Shown here: positions 1 through 7,800 of the stretch, one piece after another
Position numbering within the stretch: position 1 is the stretch's first letter
Layout of the letters: every line of letters starts with the position of its first letter
Source: Algoriphagus aquimarinus
GTDB taxonomy: Bacteria > Bacteroidota > Bacteroidia > Cytophagales > Cyclobacteriaceae
DNA: 60,149 bases
Assembly (NCBI RefSeq): GCF_900112005.1
Contig: NZ_FOKK01000023.1
Location: 1-60,149, forward strand
Reading direction: 5' to 3'
Made by a program: the position numbers and the translations under genes
The notes under the pieces: model-generated
What the model was told of the DNA's origin: nothing
Databases searched by the model: none
What the model saw: only the letters and a program-made list of their open reading frames with translations

Positions 1-232
1 GTAAAGAAGTTGGATAAAAAGATTTAACAGGACCTAGTTCCCTGTCATCGGAAATATAGCCAAGTTTTCTCATCCAGTCCAAAAGCTGACCATGCTCCTT
101 ATCTTGACCAGTATATTTTTCCCACAACTCATTTTTAAGATACTTACCAGTCAAAAATTCTTTGATCATGGCTTCCCGTTCTTCCCAACTCAAAGAACCA
201 CCTGTTCTTATCTTCTTTTGCTGTCTTTTCAT
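1..232 (-). CDS. IS3-family transposase OrfA, N-terminal part
   Basis: The reading frame starts with ATG at 232 and runs off the left edge, giving about 77 residues beginning MKRQQKKIRTGGSLSWEER. It matches the right-hand copy (59847 onwards) except for one residue (QDKEHGQ here, QDKGHGQ there). The short basic protein with an early helix-turn-helix-like stretch, following a TG-type terminal repeat, fits OrfA of an IS3-family element, which binds the IS ends. OrfB (the DDE domain) is not in the window. Family assignment is from overall character, not a search. Confidence 0.7.
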   Translation of the reverse strand, partial: MKRQQKKIRTGGSLSWEEREAMIKEFLTGKYLKNELWEKYTGQDKEHGQLLDWMRKLGYISDDRELGPVKSFYPTSL

Positions 233-270
233 AGTTTACGTTTTGTGTAAACCTATTCTAGGACAAGTCA
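1..270 (-). mobile_element. IS3-like insertion sequence, left copy (one end only)
   Basis: This is the reverse complement of 59809-60078. The only difference I found is at position 96 (T here; the complementary base at 59983 is G, giving Glu versus Gly in the transposase). The element end reads TGACTTGTCCTAGAATAGG on the minus strand and starts with TG, as IS3-family ends do. It abuts a RAYT-associated repeat at 271, so the IS appears to have landed inside that repeat. The rest of the element lies outside the window, so the target duplication cannot be checked. Confidence 0.8.
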
Positions 271-331
271 CTCGGCGAAGCCGGGGGTACGCGATAGTGA
301 GTGGTATGGCAGCCCCGAATGGGGCGAAACT
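271..331. repeat. RAYT-associated palindromic repeat, copy 1
   Basis: These 61 bp recur at 1104-1164 with one mismatch. The unit contains two small hairpins: part of a CCCGGC/GCCGGG-type arm at its left end and AGCCCCGAATGGGGCG near its right end. The left arm is shorter than in copy 2, where the repeat is preceded by CATTCATAACC; here the IS end replaces that part. It flanks the 3' side of the RAYT gene at 337-783. Confidence 0.8.
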
Positions 332-336
332 GATGC

Positions 337-783
337 TTATTTCAAAAAGTACCTTTCATCTATCTCAATCCCATTCTCTATCAACAGCCTTCGGTACTCT
401 TCTTCAAAGGTTTCTGTTGTGTGGTGCTCCTTCTGTATTTTGATGTAGTTTATTAACCTGTCTTTGTCATGAACTGAACTGGTGAAACATCCGTACCCAT
501 CTGCCCAACCAGTAAACTTTGAGTGATTCTTTGATTGTTTAATCCACGCACTTGAATAGGCTTTTAAATCCTGCATAAAATCTGCAACTGCAATCGTAGG
601 ATGAATGTCAACCAGTAAATGGATATGATTTTCTATTCCATTAATTTGATAGAGTTTTGACTTTTTGTTTTTAACTATTCCCCATAAATAATTGTAAACA
701 TCCTTTGCGTCTGCATCCAAAGTTGGCTTGCTACTTTTTGTGTGAAAAATGACGTGGTAAAACATCTGTCGGTATGAAGTCAT
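337..783 (-). CDS. REP-associated tyrosine transposase (RAYT), Y1/IS200-like
   Basis: A 148-residue protein of the Y1_Tnp (HUH) superfamily. The metal-binding HxH motif is at His53/His55 (ENHIHLLVDI), and the nucleophile candidate is Tyr113 in INYIKIQKEHH, with Gln117 one helical turn later. Length fits single-domain RAYT/IS200-like enzymes, which nick single-stranded hairpin DNA. The gene lies between inverted copies of one hairpin (AGCCCC...GGGGCG at 311-331 and its reverse complement at 828-848), the arrangement expected when a RAYT acts on its own flanking palindromes. It is intact, with no frameshift. Whether it is an active IS200 or a domesticated RAYT cannot be told; there is no second ORF such as tnpB. 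Confidence 0.85.
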   Translation of the reverse strand: MTSYRQMFYHVIFHTKSSKPTLDADAKDVYNYLWGIVKNKKSKLYQINGIENHIHLLVDIHPTIAVADFMQDLKAYSSAWIKQSKNHSKFTGWADGYGCFTSSVHDKDRLINYIKIQKEHHTTETFEEEYRRLLIENGIEIDERYFLK

Positions 784-1356
784 GATCTAAAAAGTTTGTG
801 TTAAGGAAGTTAGAGATTTCCTGTAATAGTTTCGCCCTATTTGGGGCTTAAAAAATCAACATGCCTGTTACCCCGCACTGCGTACGGGGTTATGAATCGT
901 AACGCTCCTGCGGAGCTATACTTAGTAGTAGAAAGATTGTTTTGCAACCAATTGACTCTGATGGTGAAGTGCTTTTTATTCCGAGTTCCTATCAGCGTTT
1001 TTGCCTTGTATATTCTCACCTAAAAATATACTTCTATAAGCGCTCGCAGTCTAATTGCTATTTTCAGTTTAAGAGATCCGAAGGATTGAAACCATTCATA
1101 ACCCTCGGCGAAGCCGGGGGTACGCGATAGTGAGAGGTATGGCAGCCCCGAATGGGGCGAAACTAAAACTAAATAGTATAGCTCCTTGGAGCTACCAAAG
1201 TTTTATAATTTCTCTTATCCTGTACTTCGTACAGGGTTATGAATGATCACACTCCTTTGGAGCTTCCTAAAAAAATTTGGAATTAAGCAATCAAGTCTGC
1301 CCAATCAGATGGCTTCTATCCTCTTCCGTCTCCGGTCTTCTATCTTCCCGATTTCC
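784..1356. repeat. RAYT-associated palindrome block between RAYT and DUF4286 gene
   Basis: This 573-bp stretch has no credible gene. It holds an inverted copy of the hairpin that flanks the RAYT (828-848) and two related composite units. Each unit is a hairpin, then GTTATGAAT, then a second hairpin: 871-917 (CCCCG...CGGGG, then GCTCCTGCGGAGC) and 1219-1264 (CCTGTACTTCGTACAGG, then CTCC...GGAG). It also holds a full palindrome at 1179-1194 (TAGCTCCTTGGAGCTA) and the second 61-bp repeat at 1104-1164, whose reverse complement again reads hairpin-GGGTTATGAATGG. Short ORFs here are repeat translations. Confidence 0.75.
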
Positions 1357-1662
1357 CTAATCCACCGACTCCATCAATGTTCGGAAAGGAATTGCCTTCT
1401 CTCCATAACGAGCTTGGGTTTCATAGCGAAGCGCAGTTGCGAATCGGCTTTCATACTCGATTAGCTTCTTCGTGTTTTCTGCAAAGAACTGCACGGAGTA
1501 ATTCGTCACGTTGTCATCCGGGCTATTGAGAAGCCTGAAAAATTTATGCTCCACAAATAATCCCGTAGCGAAAATATCAGGAATGTGAGTGCTCTTCATC
1601 CATTGGACAAAATCCTCTTCGATCTCATTGGAAACGGTGAAAGTGATGTTGTAAAGAATCAT
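1357..1662 (-). CDS. DUF4286 family protein
   Basis: A 101-residue cytoplasmic protein starting MILYNITFTVSNEIEEDF and containing WMKSTHIPDIFATGLF and NYSVQFFAENTKKL. This pattern is characteristic of DUF4286, a small alpha/beta (ferredoxin-like) family common in Bacteroidota with no established function. It is divergent from the cruF-like gene, about 110 bp apart. The start at MILYNI is the usual start of the family. No signal peptide or membrane segment is present. I cannot assign a role. Confidence 0.8.
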   Translation of the reverse strand: MILYNITFTVSNEIEEDFVQWMKSTHIPDIFATGLFVEHKFFRLLNSPDDNVTNYSVQFFAENTKKLIEYESRFATALRYETQARYGEKAIPFRTLMESVD

Positions 1663-1773
1663 ATCGGGGGATTTTGGCTGGAATTTCGTTTTTTTGCAAA
1701 CAGATTTGCAATTTCAAAGTTAGGAATCCCAACGCTAATAATAGAATTTACTCAAACCAAAGCTTCCCAAATT

Positions 1774-2442
1774 ATGCATATGATAGCCCAAGCTCCCCCA
1801 GAGGCGCAGAATAAGCGATTAATTATTGCGAAAATCGCAGTGGTTGTATTGTATGCAGTGGGTGTCGTTGGATTGAGTTTGCCTGAGTATAGAGAGTTAT
1901 TTCTGAAGCTTACTCCTGCACAACTCTTGCTCACATTGGTAATTCTATTAGGATACCATAAAGGTTGGTCCGATGCTTTTCCGATTTTTGCCACCGCGGC
2001 ATTTTGGATAGGATTTGGCGCTGAGATCATAGGAATTCACACAGGATATCTGTTTGGTGACTATGTATATGGTACCACCTTGGGACCAAAGCTCTGGGAC
2101 GTTCCGATTGTGATTGGAGTGAACTGGTTTATTCTGGTTTATCTGACCGGGACAGTTTTCCATAAGGCAACGGACAATGATTATTACGCTGCATTACTCG
2201 GAGCTACTGCAATGACTGTCATAGACTACATCATGGAGCCTGTGGCCGTAGCCTTGGACTTTTGGTATTGGAAGTTTGAAATTATCCCTGCTGGAAATTA
2301 TTTCGCATGGTTTGGAGTGGCCTTTTTGATTCACTTGATTTACAGAAAGGCTAATTTCGATAGGGAAAATCCACTTGCAGCTTGGATGCTTGTGGCTATG
2401 ATACTCTTCTTTACAATTCTGAATTTCACACTTGAGCTTTGA
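1774..2442 (+). CDS. cruF: CruF-like carotenoid biosynthesis protein (DUF422), probable carotenoid 1',2'-hydratase
   Basis: A 222-residue integral membrane protein with about seven hydrophobic segments and the family stretch GAEIIGIHTGYLFGDYVYG, followed by IDYIMEPVAVALDFWYWK. DUF422 proteins include CruF, which adds water across the psi end of gamma-carotene-type molecules to give 1'-hydroxy carotenoids. The open frame extends upstream to 1585, but that part overlaps the divergent DUF4286 gene and does not look like protein, so I take the ATG at 1774; the ATG at 1780 is equally possible. Its place beside crtZ supports a pigment role. The alternative is a bisanhydrobacterioruberin-type hydratase of the same family, unlikely in this C40 beta-ring context. 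Confidence 0.75.
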   Translation: MHMIAQAPPEAQNKRLIIAKIAVVVLYAVGVVGLSLPEYRELFLKLTPAQLLLTLVILLGYHKGWSDAFPIFATAAFWIGFGAEIIGIHTGYLFGDYVYGTTLGPKLWDVPIVIGVNWFILVYLTGTVFHKATDNDYYAALLGATAMTVIDYIMEPVAVALDFWYWKFEIIPAGNYFAWFGVAFLIHLIYRKANFDRENPLAAWMLVAMILFFTILNFTLEL

Positions 2443-2691
2443 ACAATTTTGAGTATTTCGCTCTTTCAGAGGTTTACTAATTGAATTTCGATTTAAGCCA
2501 GTTCTTCAGGCTGGGCTTTGGTATCTTAGGCTTTCAGCCCTTTGATTCTAAATGAAATGATTTTAAAAACAAACTTGCAGTTTCTTAAGGATTAATTAAA
2601 ATACAAATTTGTGGCCCCCGCGTTCACTGTGGTACTCAACAGAATTGCATATTACTAAAACAAAAAAAGACCCTCTGAGGTTGTTACACTG

Positions 2692-3138
2692 ATGATTGAA
2701 GCGATTGCCTTTAGCATAGTAGGATTTGTCTTGATGGAATTGTCCGGTTGGGCGATTCACAAGTATTTGATGCATGGGCCTTTGTGGAATATTCATAAAA
2801 CACATCATGAGCATTCTGAATCCTTTTTCGAGCTGAATGACCTGTTTTCTTTACTATTTGGAAGTATTGCTATACTTCTAATATTCCTGGGAATTGGGGA
2901 ATTGGACTATAGATTTTGGATGGGAATAGGGATTAGCGCCTATGGTATGTTGTATTTCTTTCTTCATGACGTACTTATTCATCGCAGAGTGAAATGGCTG
3001 GATAAACCCAGAACTGGTTTTCTGAAAGGAATCTTCAAAGCACATCAAGCGCATCATCATAGTAGAGAAAAGGACGGAGCAGTTTCATTTGGACTGTTTT
3101 GGGTTCCAAAAAAATATTTTAAGGACACAGAAAAGTGA
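2692..3138 (+). CDS. crtZ: Beta-carotene 3-hydroxylase
   Basis: A 148-residue membrane di-iron hydroxylase of the fatty acid hydroxylase superfamily. All four histidine clusters of CrtZ are present: HKYLMH (23-28), HKTHH (35-39), HDVLIHRR and HQAHHHS near the C-terminus, between hydrophobic segments. It would add hydroxyl groups at C-3 of beta-ionone rings. The stop codon overlaps the GTG start of the next gene (GTGA at 3135-3138), so the two are translationally coupled. The 249-bp gap before it holds no TGTTTAA half-sites, unlike the promoter at 4137-4210. Confidence 0.9.
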   Translation: MIEAIAFSIVGFVLMELSGWAIHKYLMHGPLWNIHKTHHEHSESFFELNDLFSLLFGSIAILLIFLGIGELDYRFWMGIGISAYGMLYFFLHDVLIHRRVKWLDKPRTGFLKGIFKAHQAHHHSREKDGAVSFGLFWVPKKYFKDTEK

Positions 3139-4025
3139 GCAACTACTCAATAAAAGATCTGGAGCAACTGTCTGGGATCAAAGCGCATACGCTGAGGATC
3201 TGGGAGCAGCGGTATAATCTACTCAATCCTAAGAGGACGGATACAAACATCCGCTATTACGATGATGTAGACCTGAAATTGATCTTAAATGTGGCTATGC
3301 TGAATACCAATGGTATTAAAATCAGCAAAATCGCAGCAATGAGCAGCAATGATATTTCTCAGGAAATCATCCGACTCACAGACCAGTCTATGGATCATAC
3401 CGATCAGATCCAGGCGCTTACCATCTGTATGATTGAGATGGATGAAGACAGATTTGAGAAGGTGCTATCTACCAATATATTGAAGTTGGGTTTCGAAGAA
3501 ACTGTACTTGACGTGATATATCCATTCCTTTCCAAGATCGGTGTGCTCTGGCAAACAGGAGCTATCAATCCTGCTCAGGAACATTTTATCTCGAACCTGA
3601 TCCGTCAAAAATTGATTGTCGCCATCGATGGGCAAATGGGAAAGAGCCAAGGGAAAACATTCATGCTTTTCCTCCCTGAGGGTGAGCTACACGAACTTTC
3701 CTTACTTTTCAGCTCCTACCTGATTAAAAAGCATGGACATAAGGTTATCTACTTAGGACAAAGCACACCGCAAATAGACTTGATTTCTGTCTATAAAATT
3801 CAGCAACCCGATTATTTGCTCACGATAATCACCTCTTCTCCCACAGGAGATAAAGTTCAAGATTATGTGAATATGCTGGGGAAGGAATTTTCAAAGTCCG
3901 AGATTTTCATTTCGGGTCTTCAAGCTTTGGAGCAATCTCTTACTATCCCGTCTAACATCCGATTGCTTACTTATGCGAAGGAGATAAAGCAGGTTCTGCT
4001 TCAAATGGATCACGAGACTGTTTAG
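3135..4025 (+). CDS. MerR-family cobalamin-binding regulator (CarH/LitR-like photoreceptor)
   Basis: A 296-residue protein with an N-terminal MerR DNA-binding domain (about 1-70; HTLRIWEQRYNLLNPKRT) followed by a helical bundle and a Rossmann-like B12-binding domain. The residues that contact adenosylcobalamin in CarH are conserved: Trp139-x9-Glu149-His150 and His186 in PEGELHELS, which would be the lower axial cobalt ligand. CarH-type proteins bind DNA as tetramers in the dark with AdoCbl and release it on illumination. The start is GTG at 3135, overlapping the crtZ stop. The neighbouring operator-rich region at 4137-4210 suggests it represses the sigma/crt operon and perhaps others. Light response is inferred from residues, not shown. 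Confidence 0.88.
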   Translation: MSNYSIKDLEQLSGIKAHTLRIWEQRYNLLNPKRTDTNIRYYDDVDLKLILNVAMLNTNGIKISKIAAMSSNDISQEIIRLTDQSMDHTDQIQALTICMIEMDEDRFEKVLSTNILKLGFEETVLDVIYPFLSKIGVLWQTGAINPAQEHFISNLIRQKLIVAIDGQMGKSQGKTFMLFLPEGELHELSLLFSSYLIKKHGHKVIYLGQSTPQIDLISVYKIQQPDYLLTIITSSPTGDKVQDYVNMLGKEFSKSEIFISGLQALEQSLTIPSNIRLLTYAKEIKQVLLQMDHETV

Positions 4026-4047
4026 GCAAAACATAATTTTATTAAAC

Positions 4048-4075
4048 AAAAGTATTCTTCAGGAATACTTTTTTT
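4048..4075 (+). terminator. Rho-independent terminator after the MerR-type regulator gene
   Basis: A perfect 8-bp stem, AAGTATTC (4050-4057) pairing with GAATACTT (4063-4070), has a 5-nt loop and runs into seven T residues (4069-4075). It lies just after the TAG stop at 4025 and separates crtZ-merR transcription from the sigma/crt operon. Confidence 0.85.
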
Positions 4076-4136
4076 ATGTCCTAAAATGGCTAAAAAACCA
4101 TCTTTAAGCCATTTTTGATAAAGTGGAAGATTATTT

Positions 4137-4210
4137 TGTTTAAACATATTGGAAAATAATTAAACACTTTCTTGTTATTTTGTTTAACGCATTGTAAGTT
4201 TGTTTAAACA
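4137..4210 (+). promoter_or_regulatory. Operator-rich promoter of the sigma factor/carotenoid operon
   Basis: The palindrome TGTTTAAACA occurs twice exactly (4137-4146 and 4201-4210). Half-sites lie at 4160-4166 (TTAAACA) and 4181-4187 (TGTTTAA), with one more at 4042-4048 beside the terminator. A Bacteroidota-type -7 element, TAAGTTTG (4195-4202), has a TTG 20 bp upstream (4172-4174). The second palindrome therefore sits over the -7 element and predicted transcription start, where a bound protein would block the polymerase. The MerR-type regulator encoded just upstream is the obvious candidate to bind. Motifs are seen; binding is inferred. Confidence 0.7.
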
Positions 4211-4224
4211 AAAACCACAAGGCC

Positions 4225-4737
4225 ATGACTTCAATCGAATTCAGTTACTCTTTAAATCAGCTTTCAGGCGTATTAAAGCCGTTTGCGTTGAAATTGACCA
4301 GAGATCTCGATGATGCAAATGATTTGCTTCAGGATACTATGGTAAAAGCATTTACTAATCAGGACAAATTTGCCGAAGGCACTAATCTAAAAGCCTGGCT
4401 GTATACGATCATGAAGAATACCTTCATCACCAACTATCAGAAAATGGTGAGACGTGCGACTTTTGTAGATACCACAGAGAACCTTCACTTCATCAACTCC
4501 AGCGCTAGCCTAATAGAAAACTCAGCTTATGGGGATTTTGCAATTGATGATATTTACCGAGCAATTGACAAGTTGGACGATATCTTCAGCACTCCATTCT
4601 TACTATATTATAGAGGGTTCAAATATCATGAAATCGCTGACAGACTGAGCATACCGATTGGAACTGTGAAAAATAGAATTCATATTGCTCGTAAGCACCT
4701 AAAAGAGGACTTGATGGTGTATAAACACGTAAATTAA
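4225..4737 (+). CDS. ECF-type RNA polymerase sigma factor
   Basis: A 170-residue sigma-70 family protein with region 2 (DLDDANDLLQDTMVKAF, about 27-43) and region 4 (YYRGFKYHEIADRL, then IPIGTVKNRIHIARKHL, about 127-158), and no region 1 or 3, as in ECF factors. It is the first gene of the operon continuing with crtI, four bases downstream. No anti-sigma gene is adjacent, so control is probably transcriptional, via the operator-bearing promoter upstream. In light-responsive carotenoid systems a sigma factor often works with a CarH/CarA-like regulator; the promoter it recognises here is unknown. Confidence 0.9.
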   Translation: MTSIEFSYSLNQLSGVLKPFALKLTRDLDDANDLLQDTMVKAFTNQDKFAEGTNLKAWLYTIMKNTFITNYQKMVRRATFVDTTENLHFINSSASLIENSAYGDFAIDDIYRAIDKLDDIFSTPFLLYYRGFKYHEIADRLSIPIGTVKNRIHIARKHLKEDLMVYKHVN

Positions 4738-4741
4738 GGAG

Positions 4742-6223
4742 ATGAAGCAAAAACATGCGGTGGTCATAGGTTCTGGATTTGCTGGCCTTTCTGCCGCTAC
4801 ACATCTTGCTGCCAACAACTTTTCGGTAACACTTCTGGAGAAAAATGATTCTCCTGGAGGGAGAGCCAGAAAATTTGAAAGTCAGGGATTCACTTTCGAT
4901 ATGGGTCCTAGCTGGTATTGGATGCCAGATGTATTTGAGGATTACTTTTCGCATTTTGACAAAAAACCCTCAGATTATTACGATCTAATTAGACTTGATC
5001 CATCCTATTCGGTGATTTATGGTCAAGATGATATATTAGAGATCCCAGCAAATCTCGATGAGTTTAAAGCCATGCTGGAGCAAATTGAACCTGGAGCTGC
5101 TGCGCAATTGGATATATTTTTGGCGCAAGCCAAGTATAAATATCAGGTAGGAATTCATGATCTGGTCAAAAGACCAAGTCGATCCCTTATGGAGTTTGCC
5201 TCCTTGGCCCTTATGAAGGATGTGATGCGAATGGATATTTTCCAGTCCATGGCGACTCACGTAAGGAAGTTCTTCAAATCTGAAAAAATCATTCGCTTAA
5301 TGGAATTCCCGGTGCTTTTCCTAGGGGAAACGGCAGAGAACATTCCGGCACTTTATAGCCTGATGAACTATGCAGACATCGCATTGGGTACCTGGTATCC
5401 AAAGGGAGGAATGCATGAGATAATCAAAGGAATGGTGCAGCTGGCAGAGGAAACCGGCGTAAAAATCCGCTACAATGCTGAGGTAGAAGAAATTGAAATT
5501 GAGCAAGGAGAAGCTAAAAGAGTAAGACTCACGACTGGAGAAAAAATCGAAGCTGATGTAGTCATCGCTGGTGCAGATTATCATCACGTGGACAGGCATT
5601 TGGTCAATCCTAAATACAGTAACTACAGCGAGAAATACTGGGACAAGAGAGTTCTAGCACCTTCCAGTTTGCTATTTTACTTAGGAGTCGATAAAAAATT
5701 AGAAAATCTTCGCCATCACAATTTATACTTCGATGAGCCATTAGGTCCGCACGCAGATGCAATCTATACCAATCCAAGATGGCCAGAAGCTCCGTTATTC
5801 TATGCATGTGTTCCTTCGGTAACTGATACAACAGTTGCGCCTGAAGGAATGGAAAATCTGTTTTTACTGATTCCCTTGGCACCTGACTTGGAAGATTCGG
5901 AAGAAGTAAGAGAGAAATTTTATGGAATGATCATGGATAGATTGGAGAAAATCACGGGACAGGAAATACGTTCACATGTTACTTTCAAGCGGTCCTATGC
6001 CCATTCAGACTTCAAAGCTGATTACCATGCCTACAAAGGCAATGCATATGGATTGGCGAATACATTAAAGCAAACAGCGTTACTAAAACCTTCGCTGAAA
6101 AACAAAAAGGTCAGTAATCTGTTCTACACAGGTCAGCTTACTGTCCCTGGACCGGGCGTACCACCCTCTCTAATCTCCGGCTATGTGGTTGCTAAAGAGG
6201 TGATTCGGGAAAATACCTATTAA
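4742..6223 (+). CDS. crtI: Phytoene desaturase (CrtI type)
   Basis: A 493-residue FAD-dependent desaturase converting phytoene towards lycopene. The N-terminal dinucleotide-binding motif is VIGSGFAGLSAA (8-19), followed by the family stretch SPGGRARKFESQGFTFDMG. The C-terminal CrtI signature is present as FYTGQLTVPGPGVPPSL then SGYVVAKEV. The ATG has a strong ribosome site formed by TAAGGAG at the end of the sigma factor gene. It is the only CrtI-like gene in the window, so the second desaturase (CrtD) expected for flexixanthin-type pigments must lie elsewhere or be absent. Length is normal. Confidence 0.95.
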   Translation: MKQKHAVVIGSGFAGLSAATHLAANNFSVTLLEKNDSPGGRARKFESQGFTFDMGPSWYWMPDVFEDYFSHFDKKPSDYYDLIRLDPSYSVIYGQDDILEIPANLDEFKAMLEQIEPGAAAQLDIFLAQAKYKYQVGIHDLVKRPSRSLMEFASLALMKDVMRMDIFQSMATHVRKFFKSEKIIRLMEFPVLFLGETAENIPALYSLMNYADIALGTWYPKGGMHEIIKGMVQLAEETGVKIRYNAEVEEIEIEQGEAKRVRLTTGEKIEADVVIAGADYHHVDRHLVNPKYSNYSEKYWDKRVLAPSSLLFYLGVDKKLENLRHHNLYFDEPLGPHADAIYTNPRWPEAPLFYACVPSVTDTTVAPEGMENLFLLIPLAPDLEDSEEVREKFYGMIMDRLEKITGQEIRSHVTFKRSYAHSDFKADYHAYKGNAYGLANTLKQTALLKPSLKNKKVSNLFYTGQLTVPGPGVPPSLISGYVVAKEVIRENTY

Positions 6224-6241
6224 TTAAGTATATTGAATATC

Positions 6242-7084
6242 ATGGATGCAAAGGAGTTATTTAATCAAACGAGTCTGGAATGTGGCAAACTGATTACACA
6301 GCGCTACAGTACTAGCTTTACCCTAGGGATTCAAACGCTGGACAAAAAATTCCATGCTCCGATTTATGCTATTTATGGTTTTGTACGCTATGCCGATGAG
6401 ATTGTTGACACTTTCCATGAACATGACAAAGCCAAGTTGCTGGCAGAATTCAGAGAGGCTTCATACACGTCTATTGAAACTGGACTTTCTTTAAATCCAG
6501 TGTTACATGGTTTTCAATTGATCGTAAATAAATACCAAATTGATCTGGACCTGATCGAGTCATTCTTCAAAAGCATGGCGATGGACCTGGATTTCAGTAC
6601 ATACAACGACGACAGATACCTAGAATACATTTATGGTTCGGCAGAAGTAGTAGGCTTGATGTGTCTCAAAGTTTTTGTTGAAGGCGATGAGGCCATGTAT
6701 CTACGGCTGAAGCGGCCTGCACAAATGCTAGGATCCGCCTTCCAAAAAGTGAATTTCTTGCGTGATATTAAAAGTGACTTTGAAGAGCGAGGAAGAGTTT
6801 ATTTCCCAGGAGTTTCTTTTGAGATGTTTGACAAAATAGCAAAAGGCATCATCGAAGAGGATATACAGAAAGATTTTGATGAGGCTTTGATTGGTATCGG
6901 TCAACTACCCGATGGAGCAAAATTAGGAGTGAAAGTAGCCTACTTGTATTACCAAAAGCTATTTGATAAGATCAAGAAATTATCTGCCGAGACCATCACC
7001 CAGGAGAGAATAAGAATTCCTAATTCACAAAAATTTACCTTACTCGTTGGAACATATTTTGGCAGTAAACTGGGACTGAGCTGA
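6242..7084 (+). CDS. crtB: Phytoene synthase
   Basis: A 280-residue head-to-head prenyl synthase joining two geranylgeranyl diphosphates into phytoene. Both Asp-rich motifs are present: DEIVD (52-56) and DIKSDFEERGRVYFP in the second half. The frame could begin at a TTG at 6233, but the ATG at 6242 (MDAKELFNQTS) matches the usual family start and leaves an 18-bp gap after crtI. The crtY start follows its stop by only two bases. Confidence 0.95.
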   Translation: MDAKELFNQTSLECGKLITQRYSTSFTLGIQTLDKKFHAPIYAIYGFVRYADEIVDTFHEHDKAKLLAEFREASYTSIETGLSLNPVLHGFQLIVNKYQIDLDLIESFFKSMAMDLDFSTYNDDRYLEYIYGSAEVVGLMCLKVFVEGDEAMYLRLKRPAQMLGSAFQKVNFLRDIKSDFEERGRVYFPGVSFEMFDKIAKGIIEEDIQKDFDEALIGIGQLPDGAKLGVKVAYLYYQKLFDKIKKLSAETITQERIRIPNSQKFTLLVGTYFGSKLGLS

Positions 7085-7086
7085 CA

Positions 7087-7797
7087 ATGGAAAAATACCT
7101 GTACCTGACCGTCAATCTATTTGCAATTTCCTTTCCACTCATCCGATCCTTTGAGCCAAAAATCAGGTTTGCCAGCAAATGGACCGCCCTGTTTCCTGCT
7201 CTGATCATAACGGCCATCTTCTTCTTGGTATGGGATCATTGGTTCACCGTGATAGGTATATGGGAATTCAATCCAAGATATCTACTCGGAATATTCATTT
7301 TCCAACTTCCAATAGAGGAATGGCTGTTCTTCTTTACCGTTCCATTTGCCTGTATTTTCATTTATGAAGTATTGATCTACTTTTTCCCGCGGGACATTTT
7401 TAAGCCCTTGGGAAAGCCTTTTGTAATTTTGATGATTCCCATTTTGTTGGTTTTGGCCATTCTGAACCTCGACAAAATGTACACTTCAGTCAATTTCTTC
7501 GTAGGTGCCATTGCACTGGGACTTCACTGGTTGATTTTCAAAGACAAATACATGGGGAGGTTTCTCTTTGCCTACTTAGTTCATCTGATTCCCTTTATCA
7601 TTTGCAATGGTATCTTGACAGGAGGAATCACTCCTGAGCCGGTGGTGATCTATAATAATGCTGAAAATCTTGGCATCCGAATATGGACAGTTCCTATAGA
7701 AGACACGATATATTCCATGACCTTACTTCTGATGAATGTGTCATTATTTGAATTCTTCAGATCTCGAAAAACAATTCAATCTTCTAAAAGTTATTAG
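7087..7797 (+). CDS. crtY: Fusion-type lycopene beta-cyclase (CrtYc-CrtYd)
   Basis: A 236-residue membrane protein with about seven hydrophobic helices. It carries two copies of the heterodimeric-cyclase motif, PIEEW (75-79) and PIEDT (203-207), one per half, so the CrtYc and CrtYd subunits found separately in actinobacteria are fused in one chain. It closes the psi ends of lycopene into beta rings. A fusion-type cyclase of this kind has been described from an Algoriphagus strain, which supports the taxonomic guess. It sits between crtB and ispH with 2- and 3-bp gaps. Confidence 0.9.
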   Translation: MEKYLYLTVNLFAISFPLIRSFEPKIRFASKWTALFPALIITAIFFLVWDHWFTVIGIWEFNPRYLLGIFIFQLPIEEWLFFFTVPFACIFIYEVLIYFFPRDIFKPLGKPFVILMIPILLVLAILNLDKMYTSVNFFVGAIALGLHWLIFKDKYMGRFLFAYLVHLIPFIICNGILTGGITPEPVVIYNNAENLGIRIWTVPIEDTIYSMTLLLMNVSLFEFFRSRKTIQSSKSY

Positions 7798-7800
7798 GCT

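Noticed and set aside
162..443. Plus-strand frame spanning the left IS end and repeat
   Set aside because: It crosses the IS boundary, overlaps the IS transposase on the other strand, and shares its first part with a mirror frame at the right end; it is antisense shadow.
837..1130. Small open frames on both strands between the RAYT gene and DUF4286 gene
   Set aside because: They consist of palindromic repeat translations without protein-like composition.
1585..1773. N-terminal extension of the cruF-like frame
   Set aside because: It overlaps the divergent DUF4286 gene and lacks the hydrophobic pattern of the family; the ATG at 1774 is more likely.
4083..4115. Inverted repeat AAAATGGCT...AGCCATTTT downstream of the merR-type gene
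   Set aside because: The loop is long and there is a better terminator 10 bp upstream; left unassigned.
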